Below, in pieces: positions 31,825 to 42,900 of a stretch of DNA of 64,000 nucleotides. Under the pieces are notes generated by a model, which ran no database searches, was not told the DNA's origin, and saw nothing but the letters and a program-made list of their open reading frames with translations. Source of the stretch: Arthrobacter pityocampae. Its GTDB lineage: Bacteria; Actinomycetota; Actinomycetes; Actinomycetales; Micrococcaceae. Each line of letters begins with the position of its first letter. Position 1 is the first letter of the stretch. Location of the stretch: assembly GCF_002927275.1 (NCBI RefSeq), contig NZ_PRKW01000004.1, forward strand, positions 62,001 through 126,000, read 5' to 3'. Position numbers and translations under genes: made by a program.

Positions 31825-32532
31825 ATGCCGCACATCCTGATGCTCACCAATACCAGCGGCTCGTCCGTCGAGATCCTGCCGGCCCTGGAACTGCTCAACC
31901 ACAAGGTGCACATCCTCGCGGCGGAACCCACGGCCCTGCTCGAGACGGAACCCTGCGACGTCGTCCTCGTCGATGCACGCAAGGATCTCATCGGGGCGCG
32001 GTCCCTCACCCAGCTCCTGAAGGCCACCGGCCTCAGTGCGCCCCTCGTCCTCGTGCTCACGGAGGGCGGCATGGCGGCGGTCGCCGCGAACTGGCTGGCG
32101 GACGACGTCGTCCTGGACTCGGCGGGTCCGGCGGAGGTGGAGGCGCGACTGCGACTGGTGATCGCGCGGTCCACGGCGGCCGTCGAGGAGACGAGCACCG
32201 AGATCCACGCGTCCGGCGTGGTGATCGACGAGGCCAGCTACACGGCGCGGGTGGGTGGCGAGCCCCTGAACCTGACGTACAAGGAGTTCGAGCTCCTCAA
32301 GTACCTTGCACAGCACCCCGGGCGGGTCTTCACCCGCGATCAGCTCCTGCACGAGGTCTGGGGCTACGACTACTACGGGGGCACGCGCACCGTGGACGTC
32401 CACGTGCGTCGGCTCCGGGCGAAGCTCGGCTCGGACCACGAGCAGCTGATCGGCACCGTACGGAACGTCGGCTACCGCTTCACCCTGACCCGCCTGCCCG
32501 AGGACCGCGCGTCGGTCGACCAGGACGCCTGA
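31825..32532 (+). CDS. glnR: GlnR-type nitrogen regulator
   Basis: An OmpR-family DNA-binding protein of 235 residues that in actinobacteria controls nitrogen assimilation genes. The N-terminal receiver is atypical ([21 protein letters not shown]) with D50 in VVLVDARKD, and keeps the TEGGMAAV and [15 protein letters not shown] stretches of Streptomyces GlnR. The winged helix has [18 protein letters not shown] and [20 protein letters not shown]. As in GlnR, there is no adjacent kinase gene. GTGGAGG precedes the ATG; a hairpin follows. Confidence 0.88.
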   Translation: MPHILMLTNTSGSSVEILPALELLNHKVHILAAEPTALLETEPCDVVLVDARKDLIGARSLTQLLKATGLSAPLVLVLTEGGMAAVAANWLADDVVLDSAGPAEVEARLRLVIARSTAAVEETSTEIHASGVVIDEASYTARVGGEPLNLTYKEFELLKYLAQHPGRVFTRDQLLHEVWGYDYYGGTRTVDVHVRRLRAKLGSDHEQLIGTVRNVGYRFTLTRLPEDRASVDQDA

Positions 32533-32539
32533 CCCCACG

Positions 32540-32577
32540 CGAAAGCCCCTCCCGCCTGCGGGCGGAAGGGGCTTTCG
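32540..32577 (+). terminator. Terminator after glnR
   Basis: An 11-bp outer stem (CGAAAGCCCCT/AGGGGCTTTCG) and a 5-bp inner stem enclose a four-base loop, starting eight bases after the glnR stop codon. The T-run is weak. Confidence 0.75.
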
Positions 32578-32719
32578 GTGTTCACGGCGGAGCTGGGAGG
32601 AGTGGAGGACATACGGGTCGAACGTATCGCGGGCGCCCCACTGGCGCATCCCCCTCGAGCAGTTCCCGACACTACAGCACGCTGCGGGCGACCACCAAAC
32701 CGGCCGGCAGGCGCAGGAC

Positions 32720-32731
32720 TAGGCTGAACGC
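32720..32731 (+). promoter_or_regulatory. -10 element for a leaderless mshD mRNA
   Basis: TAGGCT (32720-32725) ends six bases before the mshD ATG. With transcription starting about seven bases after the -10, the mRNA would begin at or next to the start codon. No ribosome site is seen in between. Confidence 0.45.
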
Positions 32732-33700
32732 ATGACCGCCGCCCAGCATGCCCCCACCTGGTCCGTCGACAGGATCGCCGGTATCCCACCCACGGACGTC
32801 GTCGACGAAGTACGCGCACTCGCCGCGTCCGCCGCCGAAGCGGACGGCAACCCGCCGCTCTCCGAACAGACCCTCCTCACCCTCCGCGCCCACGACGCCG
32901 GTGACCGCCTGCTCACCTTCACCGCCCGCGGCTCGGACGCGGACGGTGAACTCGCCGGGGTCGCCGTCGTCACCCTCGGCTCCGACGACGGCGCTGTCCT
33001 CGAGCTCGTCGTCCGGCCCGACTGCCGCGGGGAGGGTGCGGGGACGGCCCTGATCCAGGCGGTCCTCGCCGAGGGCATCCCCGACCTCCGCGGGTGGTCC
33101 CACGGCAACCATTCCGCAGCGGCGGACCTCGCGGTGCGCTTCGGCTACGCCCCGGTACGGGAGCTGTGGAGGATGCGCCTGACCCGCGCAGCCGTCACGG
33201 AACCCACTCCCGCCCTCCGCCTGCCCGACGGCGTCGTGCTCCGTGCGTTCGTCCGCGGACAGGACGAGGAGGCGTGGCTCGCGGCCAACGCGGCGGCCTT
33301 CGCGCACCACCCCGAGCAGGGAGCCACCACGCGGGCCGACCTCGAGGCGCGGATGGACGAGGACTGGTTCGACGCCGACGGCTTCCTGCTCGCCGTCCGC
33401 GAGGGCGACGGCGCCCTCCTCGGCTTCCACTGGACGAAGGTCCACCCCGCAGTGGGAGGGCACCCGGCGATCGGCGAGGTGTACGTGGTCGGTGTGACGC
33501 CCCAGGCGCAGGGCATGGGCCTCGGCAAGGCCCTGACGGTCGCCGGCATCGAGCACCTCCACACCCGGGGCCTGCAGGCCATCATGCTCTACGTCGACGC
33601 CGACAACGCCGCCGCCGTGGCGCTCTACCGCACGCTCGGGTTTTCGCGGTGGGATGTCGATGTCATGTACGCGGCGAACGTGGCGCAGCCCACCTTGTAA
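32732..33700 (+). CDS. mshD: Mycothiol synthase
   Basis: MshD acetylates Cys-GlcN-Ins to mycothiol, the main thiol of actinobacteria. The 322-residue protein has two tandem GNAT domains, as expected. The N-terminal one (about 1-150) has [19 protein letters not shown]. The C-terminal one has [20 protein letters not shown] for acetyl-CoA and [20 protein letters not shown]. The segment [11 protein letters not shown] between them is typical of MshD. It lies between the glnR terminator and ppk. Confidence 0.93.
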   Translation: MTAAQHAPTWSVDRIAGIPPTDVVDEVRALAASAAEADGNPPLSEQTLLTLRAHDAGDRLLTFTARGSDADGELAGVAVVTLGSDDGAVLELVVRPDCRGEGAGTALIQAVLAEGIPDLRGWSHGNHSAAADLAVRFGYAPVRELWRMRLTRAAVTEPTPALRLPDGVVLRAFVRGQDEEAWLAANAAAFAHHPEQGATTRADLEARMDEDWFDADGFLLAVREGDGALLGFHWTKVHPAVGGHPAIGEVYVVGVTPQAQGMGLGKALTVAGIEHLHTRGLQAIMLYVDADNAAAVALYRTLGFSRWDVDVMYAANVAQPTL

Positions 33701-33771
33701 GGTTGTTCCGGGGTCCCTCCGGCTTGTCGGATCAGGGCTCACCCATGACCACCCACGCTGCAGGAGACGCA

Positions 33772-35994
33772 ATGGATTCAGGAACGAAACGCCGGGGTGC
33801 GTCACTGTACGGGTCCGCCGAGACGGCTCCGGCCCGGGCCACACAGGATCGCATCGACATCCCGGAGTTCGCTCCCAGTCTCCTGCCCTCCGGCGATATC
33901 GGAGCGGACCGCTTCCTCGACCGTGAGATCAGCTGGCTCGACTTCAATGCGCGCGTCCTCGAGCTCGCGGAGGACCCGGAGCTCTTCCTCCTGGAGCGAG
34001 TCGGCTTCCTGTCGATCTTCGCGTCCAACCTCGACGAGTTCTTCATGGTGCGGGTCGCCGGCCTGAAGCGCAGGATCGCCACAGGGCTCGCGGTGCCCTC
34101 GGCTGCGGGCCTCAGCCCCATCGAGCAGCTCGAGAAGATCATGCAGGACGGCTACGAGCTGCAGCAGCGCCACGCGGCGGTCTTCGCCGATCACATCCGG
34201 CCTGCCCTCGCCCGCGAGCAGATCCACCTCACCACGTGGGAGGAGCTCGACGATGCCGCCCGCACCGAACTGCACAAGGTCTTCGCCGAGAAGGTCTTCC
34301 CGATCCTCACGCCGCTCGCCGTCGACCCGGCCCACCCTTTTCCCTACATCTCGGGGCTGTCCCTCAATCTCGCCGTCGTGGTCCGCAACCCGGTCAGCCA
34401 GAAGGAGCTCTTCGCCCGCGTGAAGGTGCCCGACCAGCTGCCGCGGCTCATGTCGGTGGACGGGCCGCGTGCAGGGAACGTCGCCGGGCGCGTGGCCCGA
34501 TTCATCCCGCTCGAGGAAGTCATCGCCGTCCACCTGGACCAGCTCTTCCCCGGCATGGAGGTGCTCGAGCACCACCTCTTCCGCGTGACACGCAACGAGG
34601 ACCTGGAGGTGGAGGAGGACGACGCCGAGAACCTGCTGCAGGCCCTCGAGAAGGAACTGCTGCGCCGCCGGTTCGGGCCGCCCGTCCGCCTCGAGGTCAC
34701 CACGGACATCAACCCGAGCATCAGGGCCCTGCTCTCGCGGGAGCTCGGCGTGGAGGAGGACGAGGTCTTCAACCTCCCGGCGCCCCTGGACCTGCGGGGC
34801 CTGAGCGTGATCGCGGGCATCGACCGCGGCGACCTGCACTTCCCCAAGCATGTCCCGCACACGAGCCGCTACCTCAACGAGAGCGAGACGTCGAAGGCGG
34901 CGAACGTCTTCGCGGCGATGCGCCGTCGGGACATCCTGCTGCACCACCCGTACGACTCCTTCTCCACCTCCGTGCAGGCGTTCCTCGAGCAGGCTGCTGC
35001 GGACCCCAAGGTGCAGGCCATCAAGCAGACCCTGTACCGGACGTCGGGCGACTCCCCCATCGTGGACGCCCTGATCGACGCCGCCGAAGCCGGCAAGCAG
35101 GTGCTGGCGCTCGTGGAGATCAAGGCGCGCTTCGACGAGCAGGCCAACATCTCCTGGGCGCGCAAGCTGGAACAGGCCGGCGTGCACGTGGTGTACGGCA
35201 TCGTGGGCCTCAAGACCCACTGCAAGCTCTCGCTCGTGGTACGGCAGGAGATCGACGGCCTCCGACGCTACTGCCACATCGGCACCGGCAACTACCACCC
35301 GCGCACCGCCCGGTACTACGAGGACCTCGGCCTGCTGACCTCCAACGAGCAGGTGGGCGAGGACCTGTCGCGTCTGTTCAACCAGCTCTCCGGGTACGCC
35401 CCGAAGTCGACCTTCAAGCGTCTGCTCGTGGCGCCGCGTTCCGTCCGCTCGGGGCTGATCGACCGCATCGAGCGGGAGATCGCGAACAAGCAGGCCGGGC
35501 TCGCAGCGCGCGTGGTCATCAAGGTCAACTCCATGGTCGACGAGGCGATCATCGACTCGCTCTACCGTGCGTCGCAGGCGGGCGTCCAGGTGGACGTGAT
35601 CGTGCGGGGCATCTGTTCCGTCCGGCCCGGTGTGCCCGGACTGAGCGAGAACATCACGGTGCGTTCCGTGCTCGGCCGGTTCCTCGAGCACTCACGGATC
35701 TTCGCCTTCGCCAACGCCGGGGAGCCGGCGGTGTTCATCGGATCGGCCGACATGATGCACCGCAACCTCGACCGCCGCGTCGAGGCGCTCGTGCAGCTCA
35801 GCTCGGCCGAGGACATCTCCTACCTGATGAACCTGATGGACCGGTACATGGACCCGACGGTCTCCAGCTGGCACCTCGACGAGACCGGCTGCTGGACCCG
35901 GCACCACAAGAACGCCGACGGCGCCCTGCTCGAGGACATCCAGTCGTCGCTGCTCGCCTCCCGTGCCCGCCAGCGGGCAGTGTCGCGCCGCTGA
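33772..35994 (+). CDS. ppk: Polyphosphate kinase 1
   Basis: This enzyme makes and degrades polyphosphate using ATP. From the ATG at 33772, which follows AGGAG by seven bases, it is 740 residues; an in-frame ATG at 33745 lacks a good site. Domains follow in order: N-terminal ([19 protein letters not shown]), head, and two phospholipase-D-like catalytic halves with the autophosphorylated histidine region [13 protein letters not shown] and a second histidine in [14 protein letters not shown]. Its TGA overlaps the mutT1 start (TGATG). Confidence 0.95.
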   Translation: MDSGTKRRGASLYGSAETAPARATQDRIDIPEFAPSLLPSGDIGADRFLDREISWLDFNARVLELAEDPELFLLERVGFLSIFASNLDEFFMVRVAGLKRRIATGLAVPSAAGLSPIEQLEKIMQDGYELQQRHAAVFADHIRPALAREQIHLTTWEELDDAARTELHKVFAEKVFPILTPLAVDPAHPFPYISGLSLNLAVVVRNPVSQKELFARVKVPDQLPRLMSVDGPRAGNVAGRVARFIPLEEVIAVHLDQLFPGMEVLEHHLFRVTRNEDLEVEEDDAENLLQALEKELLRRRFGPPVRLEVTTDINPSIRALLSRELGVEEDEVFNLPAPLDLRGLSVIAGIDRGDLHFPKHVPHTSRYLNESETSKAANVFAAMRRRDILLHHPYDSFSTSVQAFLEQAAADPKVQAIKQTLYRTSGDSPIVDALIDAAEAGKQVLALVEIKARFDEQANISWARKLEQAGVHVVYGIVGLKTHCKLSLVVRQEIDGLRRYCHIGTGNYHPRTARYYEDLGLLTSNEQVGEDLSRLFNQLSGYAPKSTFKRLLVAPRSVRSGLIDRIEREIANKQAGLAARVVIKVNSMVDEAIIDSLYRASQAGVQVDVIVRGICSVRPGVPGLSENITVRSVLGRFLEHSRIFAFANAGEPAVFIGSADMMHRNLDRRVEALVQLSSAEDISYLMNLMDRYMDPTVSSWHLDETGCWTRHHKNADGALLEDIQSSLLASRARQRAVSRR

Positions 35995-36959
35995 TGGCAC
36001 CACCCACGAAGGACGCCGCCCTCGCCGTGGCGACGGGCGGTGCCGCCGTCATCGCTGCCGGCACGATCTGCTGGCGGGTCGAGAGGGGCGCCCTCGAGGT
36101 CCTGATCATCCACCGCCCCCGGTACGACGACTGGTCCTGGCCGAAGGGCAAGCTCGATCCCGGAGAGACGACCCCCGAGTGCGCCGTCCGGGAGACGTTC
36201 GAGGAAGTGGGGTTGAAGGTCAGGCTCGGCATCCCGCTGCCCACGATCCGCTATGCGGTGAACTCCGGCGACAAGACGGTGTTCTACTGGGCGGCGAGGA
36301 TCGAACGGGCCACCCCGGTGCCGGACGGCAGCGAGGTCGACGGCGTGCGCTGGGTGTCCCCCGAGGAGGCGCGCACCCTGATGAGCAACCCGACCGACGT
36401 CGTGCCCCTCGATGCGCTCGTCGAGGCGCACCGTGCCCGGAGTCTCCAGACCTGGCCCCTGATCGTGGTCCGCCATGCGAAAGCCAAGCCCCGGTCGTCG
36501 TGGAGCAGGGCCGAAGGCGAGAGGCCCCTCGCCGCTACCGGGCGCCGGCAGGCCACCGCGGTGAGCCGGCTGCTGCAGGCGTGGACCCCCGAACGGGTGG
36601 TGAGCAGCCCCTGGGTGCGGTGTGTCCAGACGATCTCGCCGTACGTGAACCAGCGCAGTGCGAAGCTCAAACTCGTCGACGCGCTGACGGAGCGCGACGC
36701 CACGAGGAAGCCCGCACGCACGCGGGCTGCGATCGAACGACTGCTGGACAAGCGCCGGCCCGTGGCGATCTGCACCCATCGCCCCGTGCTCCCGCTCGTC
36801 CTGTCGGTGCTGCGAGGCCACATGCCGGACCACCTGCACGAGCTCCTGCCCGTCGAGGACCCGCACCTCGCACCCGGCGAGGCGATGATCTGCCAGGTGA
36901 GCAGTGCCAACCAGGGGCGCATCGTGTCCATGGAGCAGTTCCGCGCGTACGACGACTGA
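35994..36959 (+). CDS. mutT1: MutT1-type Nudix hydrolase/histidine phosphatase fusion
   Basis: A 321-residue two-domain protein. The N-terminal Nudix domain has an intact box (GKLDPGETTPECAVRETFEE, then VGL). The C-terminal histidine-phosphatase domain starts at WPLIVVRHAKAK and has ICTHRPVLP. Mycobacterial MutT1 of this layout sanitises 8-oxo-guanine nucleotides and can act on diadenosine polyphosphates. The ATG overlaps the ppk stop, so both are made from one message, linking phosphate polymer and oxidised-nucleotide metabolism. Confidence 0.88.
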   Translation: MAPPTKDAALAVATGGAAVIAAGTICWRVERGALEVLIIHRPRYDDWSWPKGKLDPGETTPECAVRETFEEVGLKVRLGIPLPTIRYAVNSGDKTVFYWAARIERATPVPDGSEVDGVRWVSPEEARTLMSNPTDVVPLDALVEAHRARSLQTWPLIVVRHAKAKPRSSWSRAEGERPLAATGRRQATAVSRLLQAWTPERVVSSPWVRCVQTISPYVNQRSAKLKLVDALTERDATRKPARTRAAIERLLDKRRPVAICTHRPVLPLVLSVLRGHMPDHLHELLPVEDPHLAPGEAMICQVSSANQGRIVSMEQFRAYDD

Positions 36960-37093
36960 CAACGGCCGTCGCGCGTCGCGATCCGTTCATACCGTGTCAG
37001 GGGCCCGATCGCTCGCGTTCATGCGCCATTCATCCGGTAGGCCTAGTGTCGGGCCCTGACGCAGTACCAGGCACCGAGGACAGGAATGCTCCC

Positions 37094-37339
37094 ATGGCCG
37101 ATGTGAAGAGCCTCGTACGGGCGCTCGCACCGCACGAGATCGAGCAGATTCACCGGATCGGACCCACCGGACCGCTCACCCCGAAGCTCCTGCACGCCAT
37201 CGATCGTGCAGCCGGCGGCCCCGGCGAGGGCCGGGGCTACTACATCTATGGACGGCCTGCGGAGCCGGACCGGCCACGACCGTTCGTCCTGCGTGACGAC
37301 GTCTGTGCGGAACTGTTCGGCGGTCGCCAGGTGGGTTGA
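37094..37339 (+). CDS. Hypothetical 81-residue protein
   Basis: A small soluble protein, starting MADVKSLVRALAPHEIEQIH and ending AELFGGRQVG. It has no membrane helix and no motif I recognise. Codon third positions are GC-rich, like its neighbours. It is separated from mutT1 by 134 bp; TAGTGT (37055-37060 region) may be its -10. The function is unknown. Confidence 0.6.
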   Translation: MADVKSLVRALAPHEIEQIHRIGPTGPLTPKLLHAIDRAAGGPGEGRGYYIYGRPAEPDRPRPFVLRDDVCAELFGGRQVG

Positions 37340-37503
37340 CCCGACGGATCGGTGACGTGGCTGGTCGGTGACGGGGCCTGGTCGGTGACCGATGTGCGGT
37401 TTCGCAGGGCCCCTCCAGACCCCTTCGCTGATTCCACCCCGGATTTCGCTGCTGATCCCCAGGCGGGGTGGCCCCGCCGCCCGGTGTCGGAGACGATGGT
37501 GGT

Positions 37504-38403
37504 GTGAAGCACTTTTCCGGAACCTCGGCCTCCGGTGCGTCGTCGGGCCCGCTCCCCGGCGCCTCTGATCCCGCGCGACTGCCTGCGGGTGCCGCCGATT
37601 CCTCGGGCTTGCCGCCAGGCACCGTCCTCCGTCTGCAGCGGACCGGACCCGGCGCCGACCTCCCGTCCACCACGGCCATGCTCCGGGTCCTCGACGATGC
37701 CGAACGGGCGCGCGCGGCCCGGACCGTCGATGCCACGCAGTCCGCCTCCTTCATTGCGGGCCGGTACCTGCTGCGAGTCCTTGCCGCCGACCTGCTCGGC
37801 ACCCGGGCCGATCTGTTCGTGTCCTGCTTCGAGTGTCCTGTCTGCGGACCGGCCGGTGTGACTGATCACGGCAGACCGGCCTACCTGCTCGACGGCGGAC
37901 GCGTGCCGCTGGCGCTCAGCCTGTCGCGGGCGGAAGGCTTCGTCCTGCTCGGAGCACTCGGAGCGCCCGAGAGTCAGGGGCGTCACGGGAGCCACCGGAG
38001 GAGCAGAAGCCACAAGAGTCGCGGGAGTCTCCGGGGACGCGACGTGAACGGGTCGCCGGTGTCGCACGACGTCCAGTCACCGTCACGGGCGGGAATCGGT
38101 GTGGACCTCACTGCCGTCGCCCCAGTGGAGTTCAAGGGTTTCGACGATGTGGCCCTGACCCCCGGGGAACGGCAGATGATCGACGGGCTCCCAGCCGGCG
38201 ATCGCAGAGTGGCCCGCGCACGCTTATGGGCCCGCAAGGAAGCCCTGGTGAAAGCGTTGGGTACAGGCTTCAGCGATCGTGGCCCGGACGCGGTCGAGGT
38301 GTTGAGCGACCACAGGGTCACCGATCGACCGTCGGTCGGGGACGAGTCGCTGGAACCCCTGGGGCTCGTCGCCGCCGTCGCCGTCGTCGCCGTCAGCCCG
38401 TGA
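37504..38403 (+). CDS. 4'-phosphopantetheinyl transferase (Sfp type)
   Basis: This enzyme transfers the phosphopantetheine arm of CoA to carrier proteins. It has 299 residues from the GTG at 37504. The Mg2+-binding motif is GIGVDL and the second motif is WARKEALVKALG (WxxKEA). An unusual Ser/Arg/His-rich insert (RHGSHRRSRSHKSRG) precedes GIGVDL. It converges on the peptide synthetase/aminopeptidase genes at 38614-43913. The synthetase has a carrier serine (S547) that such an enzyme must modify, so it is the obvious partner; lipid-synthesis carriers may also be substrates. Confidence 0.83.
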   Translation: MKHFSGTSASGASSGPLPGASDPARLPAGAADSSGLPPGTVLRLQRTGPGADLPSTTAMLRVLDDAERARAARTVDATQSASFIAGRYLLRVLAADLLGTRADLFVSCFECPVCGPAGVTDHGRPAYLLDGGRVPLALSLSRAEGFVLLGALGAPESQGRHGSHRRSRSHKSRGSLRGRDVNGSPVSHDVQSPSRAGIGVDLTAVAPVEFKGFDDVALTPGERQMIDGLPAGDRRVARARLWARKEALVKALGTGFSDRGPDAVEVLSDHRVTDRPSVGDESLEPLGLVAAVAVVAVSP

Positions 38404-38456
38404 GGAACGGATCGCACTCCGAGCCCAGTCGGTCGGTAAGACGCCCTGCACGCGCC

Positions 38457-38625
38457 GATGCCGCGCTGCACACGTCAAGAGACAGCATGCGTTCCCGATG
38501 CCGCGCCGCCCACGCCAAGACGCTGCGCCCACGCCGCGCCGCACACATCAAGAGCCTGCGTCCACGCCGCGCCGCACACGCCAAGAGCCTGCGCCCACGC
38601 CGCGCCGCCCACGTCAGAGGTCGGG
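38457..38625. repeat. 33-bp tandem repeat in the convergent spacer
   Basis: Five imperfect units of about 33 bp (one is 39) occupy most of the 210-bp spacer between the phosphopantetheinyl transferase and aminopeptidase genes. The core is ACGCCGCGCCGCACACG followed by CCAAGAGCCTGCGCCC. The last unit runs through the aminopeptidase stop codon (38614-38616). Units touch each other without spacers, so this is not a CRISPR array. Confidence 0.8.
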
Positions 38626-39990
38626 CAGCCGCCTCGAGAGCAGCCATCGCACCAGGAGGTCCCCGACGCCGGCACCCGGGAGCGTATGCACCGCGAAGGC
38701 GATGAAGTCGGCCGTGGTGGTCGTCCCGTAGCGCTGCTCGGTGGACCAGGCGCGCAGGAGGGCGAAGAAGGCGTCGTCGCCTGCGGCCTTCCGGAGTGCG
38801 TGCAACGTCAGGGCGCCGCGTTTGTAGACGCGGTCGTCGAACATGTCGTCCGCACCGGGGTCGGCGAGGACGAGGTTCTGGGGTAAGCGGTCGAGACGCT
38901 GGTGGGCGGACCGCGCGTGCGCGTCCGCCGTCGTCGCTCCGCTGGCCTCCGACCAGATCCATTCGGCGTAGCAGGCGAAGCCCTCGTGCAGCCAGATGTC
39001 CTGCCAGCGCGCGGCAGTGACGGAATTGCCGAACCACTGGTGCGCGAGCTCGTGGGCGATCAGCCGCTGCGCATCCCAGCCCAGATCGAGGTGGTTGCGC
39101 CCGATGATGGCGAGCGTCTGCGCCTCGAGGGGGATCTCGAGGTCGTCGTCGGCGACGACCACGAGGTACTGCGCAAAGGGGTAGGGCCCGAAGCACTCCT
39201 CGAACACGGACATCATCCGGTGCTGACGCACCAGCGACGCCTTGGCCGCCGGAGCGAGGGACGGCGGCACGGCGGCGTATACCGGGACGGGGGCGCCCTC
39301 CGGGCGCTGCACACGCGGTGCGCCCACGGCAGGGAGGCCGACGGCGGGTCCTGCGGGGTCGTTCAGTGCCACGAGGGCGTAGCGTCCTATCTGCACCGTG
39401 GCGAGGTAGGTGGCCATGGGTTCGGCCTGCTCGTAGGTCCAGGTGGTCCGGCTGGATCTGTCGACCCGGGAGACGAGGACCCCGTTGCAGACGGCCCGGT
39501 AGCCGGCATCGGTGGTGACCGCGATCCGGTAGGCCGCCTTCTGCGAGGGGTGGTCGTTGCACGGGAACCAGGACGGAGCACCGGTGGGCTGACCGGCCAC
39601 GAGGACGCCGTCGGTCAGTTCCTCCCACCCGATCTCGCCCCACATCCCGGTCAGGGGCCGGGGGTTGCCCTCGTAGCGGATGTCGAGCCGGAACGTGGCG
39701 CCGGCCGGTACCGGGTCGCGGAAGGTGATGACCAGCTTGCCGCCACGGTCCTTGAAGGACCGGATACGGACGACGTCGGAGGTGACCCGGGTGGTGCGGA
39801 GCCCCTCGAGATCGAGTTCGACGTGGTGCAGTCCCCGGTGCGCGGTCACCGTGAGGGCGGCACGACCGGCCAGGCGATTGCTCGCGAGCCGGTAGTCCAG
39901 GGCGAGGTCGTAGTGGTCGACACGATAGGAGGTGCTGCCGTTGGTCGGGGTGTACGGGTCAGGGGCGAACCTCTCGGAACTGGTGCTCAC
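38614..39990 (-). CDS. M1-family zinc aminopeptidase
   Basis: A 458-residue metallopeptidase made only of the N-terminal beta and catalytic domains; the C-terminal domains of PepN are absent. Zinc ligands are H313 and H317 in HELAHQWF and E336 in WLHEGFACYAEW. The usual GAMEN exopeptidase motif is replaced by EIPLEAQT. The ATG overlaps the synthetase stop codon (ATGA), so it is translated with the Pls-like enzyme. That pairing recalls the poly-lysine-degrading aminopeptidase of Streptomyces. A role in trimming or resistance is inferred. Confidence 0.88.
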   Translation of the reverse strand: MSTSSERFAPDPYTPTNGSTSYRVDHYDLALDYRLASNRLAGRAALTVTAHRGLHHVELDLEGLRTTRVTSDVVRIRSFKDRGGKLVITFRDPVPAGATFRLDIRYEGNPRPLTGMWGEIGWEELTDGVLVAGQPTGAPSWFPCNDHPSQKAAYRIAVTTDAGYRAVCNGVLVSRVDRSSRTTWTYEQAEPMATYLATVQIGRYALVALNDPAGPAVGLPAVGAPRVQRPEGAPVPVYAAVPPSLAPAAKASLVRQHRMMSVFEECFGPYPFAQYLVVVADDDLEIPLEAQTLAIIGRNHLDLGWDAQRLIAHELAHQWFGNSVTAARWQDIWLHEGFACYAEWIWSEASGATTADAHARSAHQRLDRLPQNLVLADPGADDMFDDRVYKRGALTLHALRKAAGDDAFFALLRAWSTEQRYGTTTTADFIAFAVHTLPGAGVGDLLVRWLLSRRLPDL

Positions 39991-42900
39991 GCACCGTCTC
40001 CCGGACCCGGCCAGGAGCTGACCGGGTTCCCCATCCAGTAGGTCCCTGCAGGGACGGTCTCGCCACGCATCACGAGTGACGCCGGCCCCACGGTGCCACC
40101 CTGGTCGATTCGTGCGGCGGGGAGGATCACGCTGTGGGGCCCGAGGGTCGCTCCTGCAGCGAGCTCCACGGTGTCCATGCTCATGATCCTGTCATGGAAG
40201 AGATGGGTCTGCACGACGCACCCGCGGTTGACAGTGGACCCGGTGCCAAGGGTCACGAGATCCGCTTCGGGCAGCCAGTAGCTCTCGCACCAGACCCCGT
40301 GCCCGATCTTCGAGCCGAGGGCACGCAGCCACCAGACCAGCGACGGCGTCCCACTGGCGGCCCGCGCGAACCATGGGGCGCTGACGCTCTCGATGAACGT
40401 GTCCACCACCTCGTTGCGCCAGATGAAGGAGCTCCACAGCGGGTGCTCGCCCGCCGTGATCCGGCCGACCAGCACCCACTTCGCGACGACGGCGCTGGCG
40501 GCGGCGACAGCGCCCAGCAGGGTGAACACGAACCCGCTCAGCAGGGCTGCTACGAGGTATCCGCCCCAGAGGGCCAGCGCATCGAAGATCACGAAGGCGG
40601 TGACGGCGATCGTGACGGTGAGGACCACCGGCACCACACGACACAGTTCCCAGAACGCACGCGCCATCTTCAGGCGCCCGGGCGGCTGGAACGTGCGGCT
40701 CTGGTCCCCCGTGACGGCGAGCCGGCGCAGGCGGGAGGGCGGGCTGCCCAGCCAGGAACTGCCGGCCTTGGCCTTCGCCGGTGTGGCCGACAGCACCGCG
40801 ACGAGCGCGTTCTTCGGCACCCGCCGACCCGCCGACGTCATGCCCGAGTTGCCGAGAAAGGCACGCCGGCCGATCTTCGCGGGGGCGATGCGCAGATACC
40901 CGCCGCCGAGCTCGTAGGAGGCGACCATGGTGTCGTCCGCGAGGAAGGCGCCCTCGCCGATCGTGGTCATCTTCGGGATGAGGAGCACCGTGGATGCCTC
41001 GACGTTGCGGCCCACCCGTGCCCCGAGGAGCCTCAGCCAGACGGGCGTGAACAGGCTCGCGTAGAGCGGGAAGAGGAGGTCCCGTGCCATGTCGAGGGTG
41101 CGCTCCGTGGCCCAGATCTGCCAGCCGATGCGGCTGCGTGCCGGGTAGTGGCCCTCCCGCAGGCCGATACCCAGCAGCCGGACCGTGGCGAGCACGAGGG
41201 CCGCGGTGACGATGAGCCAGAGGACGGCTGCGAGCGCCACCGGTCCCACGAGGGTCGGCCACGCGGAGGACAGGGACGATGTACCGCGTAGTGCCGCCAC
41301 GACGGGCAGGGCGGCGACGACGGCGGCAGCGTACGGGATGAGTGCGAGCGCCCCCGAGGCCGCGGCGAACGCCGCGAACGACAAGCGGGAGCGGAGCCTG
41401 GAGCGGGCGGGTGGGGGGGCCGGCCACTCCTGCTTGGCCCGGCCCGCCCGGGTGGCGGGCGATCCCGAGAAGAGCTGTCCGCGCCGGACGACGCCCTGCA
41501 CCGCCGAGCCGGGGGCCACCTCGGCGCCGTCTCCGATCCTCGCTCCCGGCATCAGCGTGCTGCGTGCCCCGACCACGGCTCCCGCGCCTACGGTGATTCC
41601 CCCGATATGGATGCGGTCGCCGTCGATCCACCAGCCCGAGAGGTCCACCTCCGGTTCCACCGACGCACCGGTGCCCAGCGTGAGCAGGCCCGTGACGGGC
41701 GGGACGGAGTGGAGGTCGACGTCGGACCCGATGCGTGCACCCAGCGCGCGCGCATACATCTGCACCCAGGGCGCGCTCGCAAGACTGACTGCCCCGACGC
41801 TGTCCGAGATCTGTTCGGCGAGCCAGAGCCTCAGGTGCACCCTCCCGGACCGCGGGTAGACGCCGGGCTCCACGCCTCCCAGCAGGAGGCGGGCTGCGAG
41901 GACGGACAGACCCATCCGGCCGAACGGGCTGACGAACACGAGCCAGGACAGCGCCACCCACCACCACGACAGGGTGGCCGCCGCGGTGAGGACCCCGAGC
42001 CCGTCAAGGACGTTACTCACGATCATCGCGTACGTGAGCCAGCGCATGCCGGCCAGGAACTGCAGCGGAATGCCCATGATGGTCTGGAAGACCTGCGACC
42101 TGCGTGCCGTGCGCAGGACGTCGCGCTCGGGTGCGGGGGGCTGCGCGTCGCCGTCGCCCGTCTCCGCGGCGAAGGCGGCGAGCGCGCCGAGCCGTGGGTG
42201 GGCGTAGATGTCGGCGACGGTGACGACCGGGTAGCGGGTGCGGATCAGCGACACGAGCCGGGCGGCGGCGAGCGACCCGCCGCCGTGCAGGAAGAAGTCG
42301 GCGTCCTCGTCCGCCGGGACGGTCCCGAGGACTGCTGCCCACTGGTCCGCGATCCACCGGACCCGGGGATCGAGGTCCTCCAGGCTGCCGGGTGCGCCCG
42401 GGTCGCCGACGCCGGCGAGCGGCCAGGGCAGGGCGTTCCGATCCACTTTGCCGCTGGTCTTCGTGGGCAGGGCGTCGGCGACGGTGAGCAGCGGCACGAG
42501 TGCGGCGGGCAGCTCCTCGGCGAGCAGTGTGCGCAGGGCCGTGAGATCGGGCTCTCCGCCGGCCGGGACGAGGTAGCCGACGAGGAGCTGGTTGCCCGAC
42601 GACGTCGACCGGACGGCGGCGGCGGCACCGGCGATCCCGGGCAGGGCCTGGAGTGCCGCATCCACTTCGCCGAGCTCGATGCGGCGTCCGCCGAGCTTGA
42701 CCTGGTCGTCGGCCCTGCCGACGAAGACCAGCCCGGCCGCCTGCAGCTGCACGAGGTCACCGGAGCGGTAGGCACGCCGCCATCCCAGCGAGGGCATCGG
42801 TGCGTACTTCTCGGCGTCCTTGGCCGGGTCGAGGTAGCGGGCCAGGCCCACTCCCCCGATGATGAGCTCACCCGTGCCTCCCTCCGGGACGGGTGTGCCG

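Noticed and set aside
34236-36959. Long plus-strand frames of Arg/Pro/Gly-rich sequence across ppk and mutT1
   Set aside because: They overlap well-supported genes in another frame and have no recognisable motif; high third-position GC produces such open frames.
38457-38625. Possible CRISPR array
   Set aside because: The 33-bp units abut directly without unique spacers, drift in sequence, and no cas gene is present.
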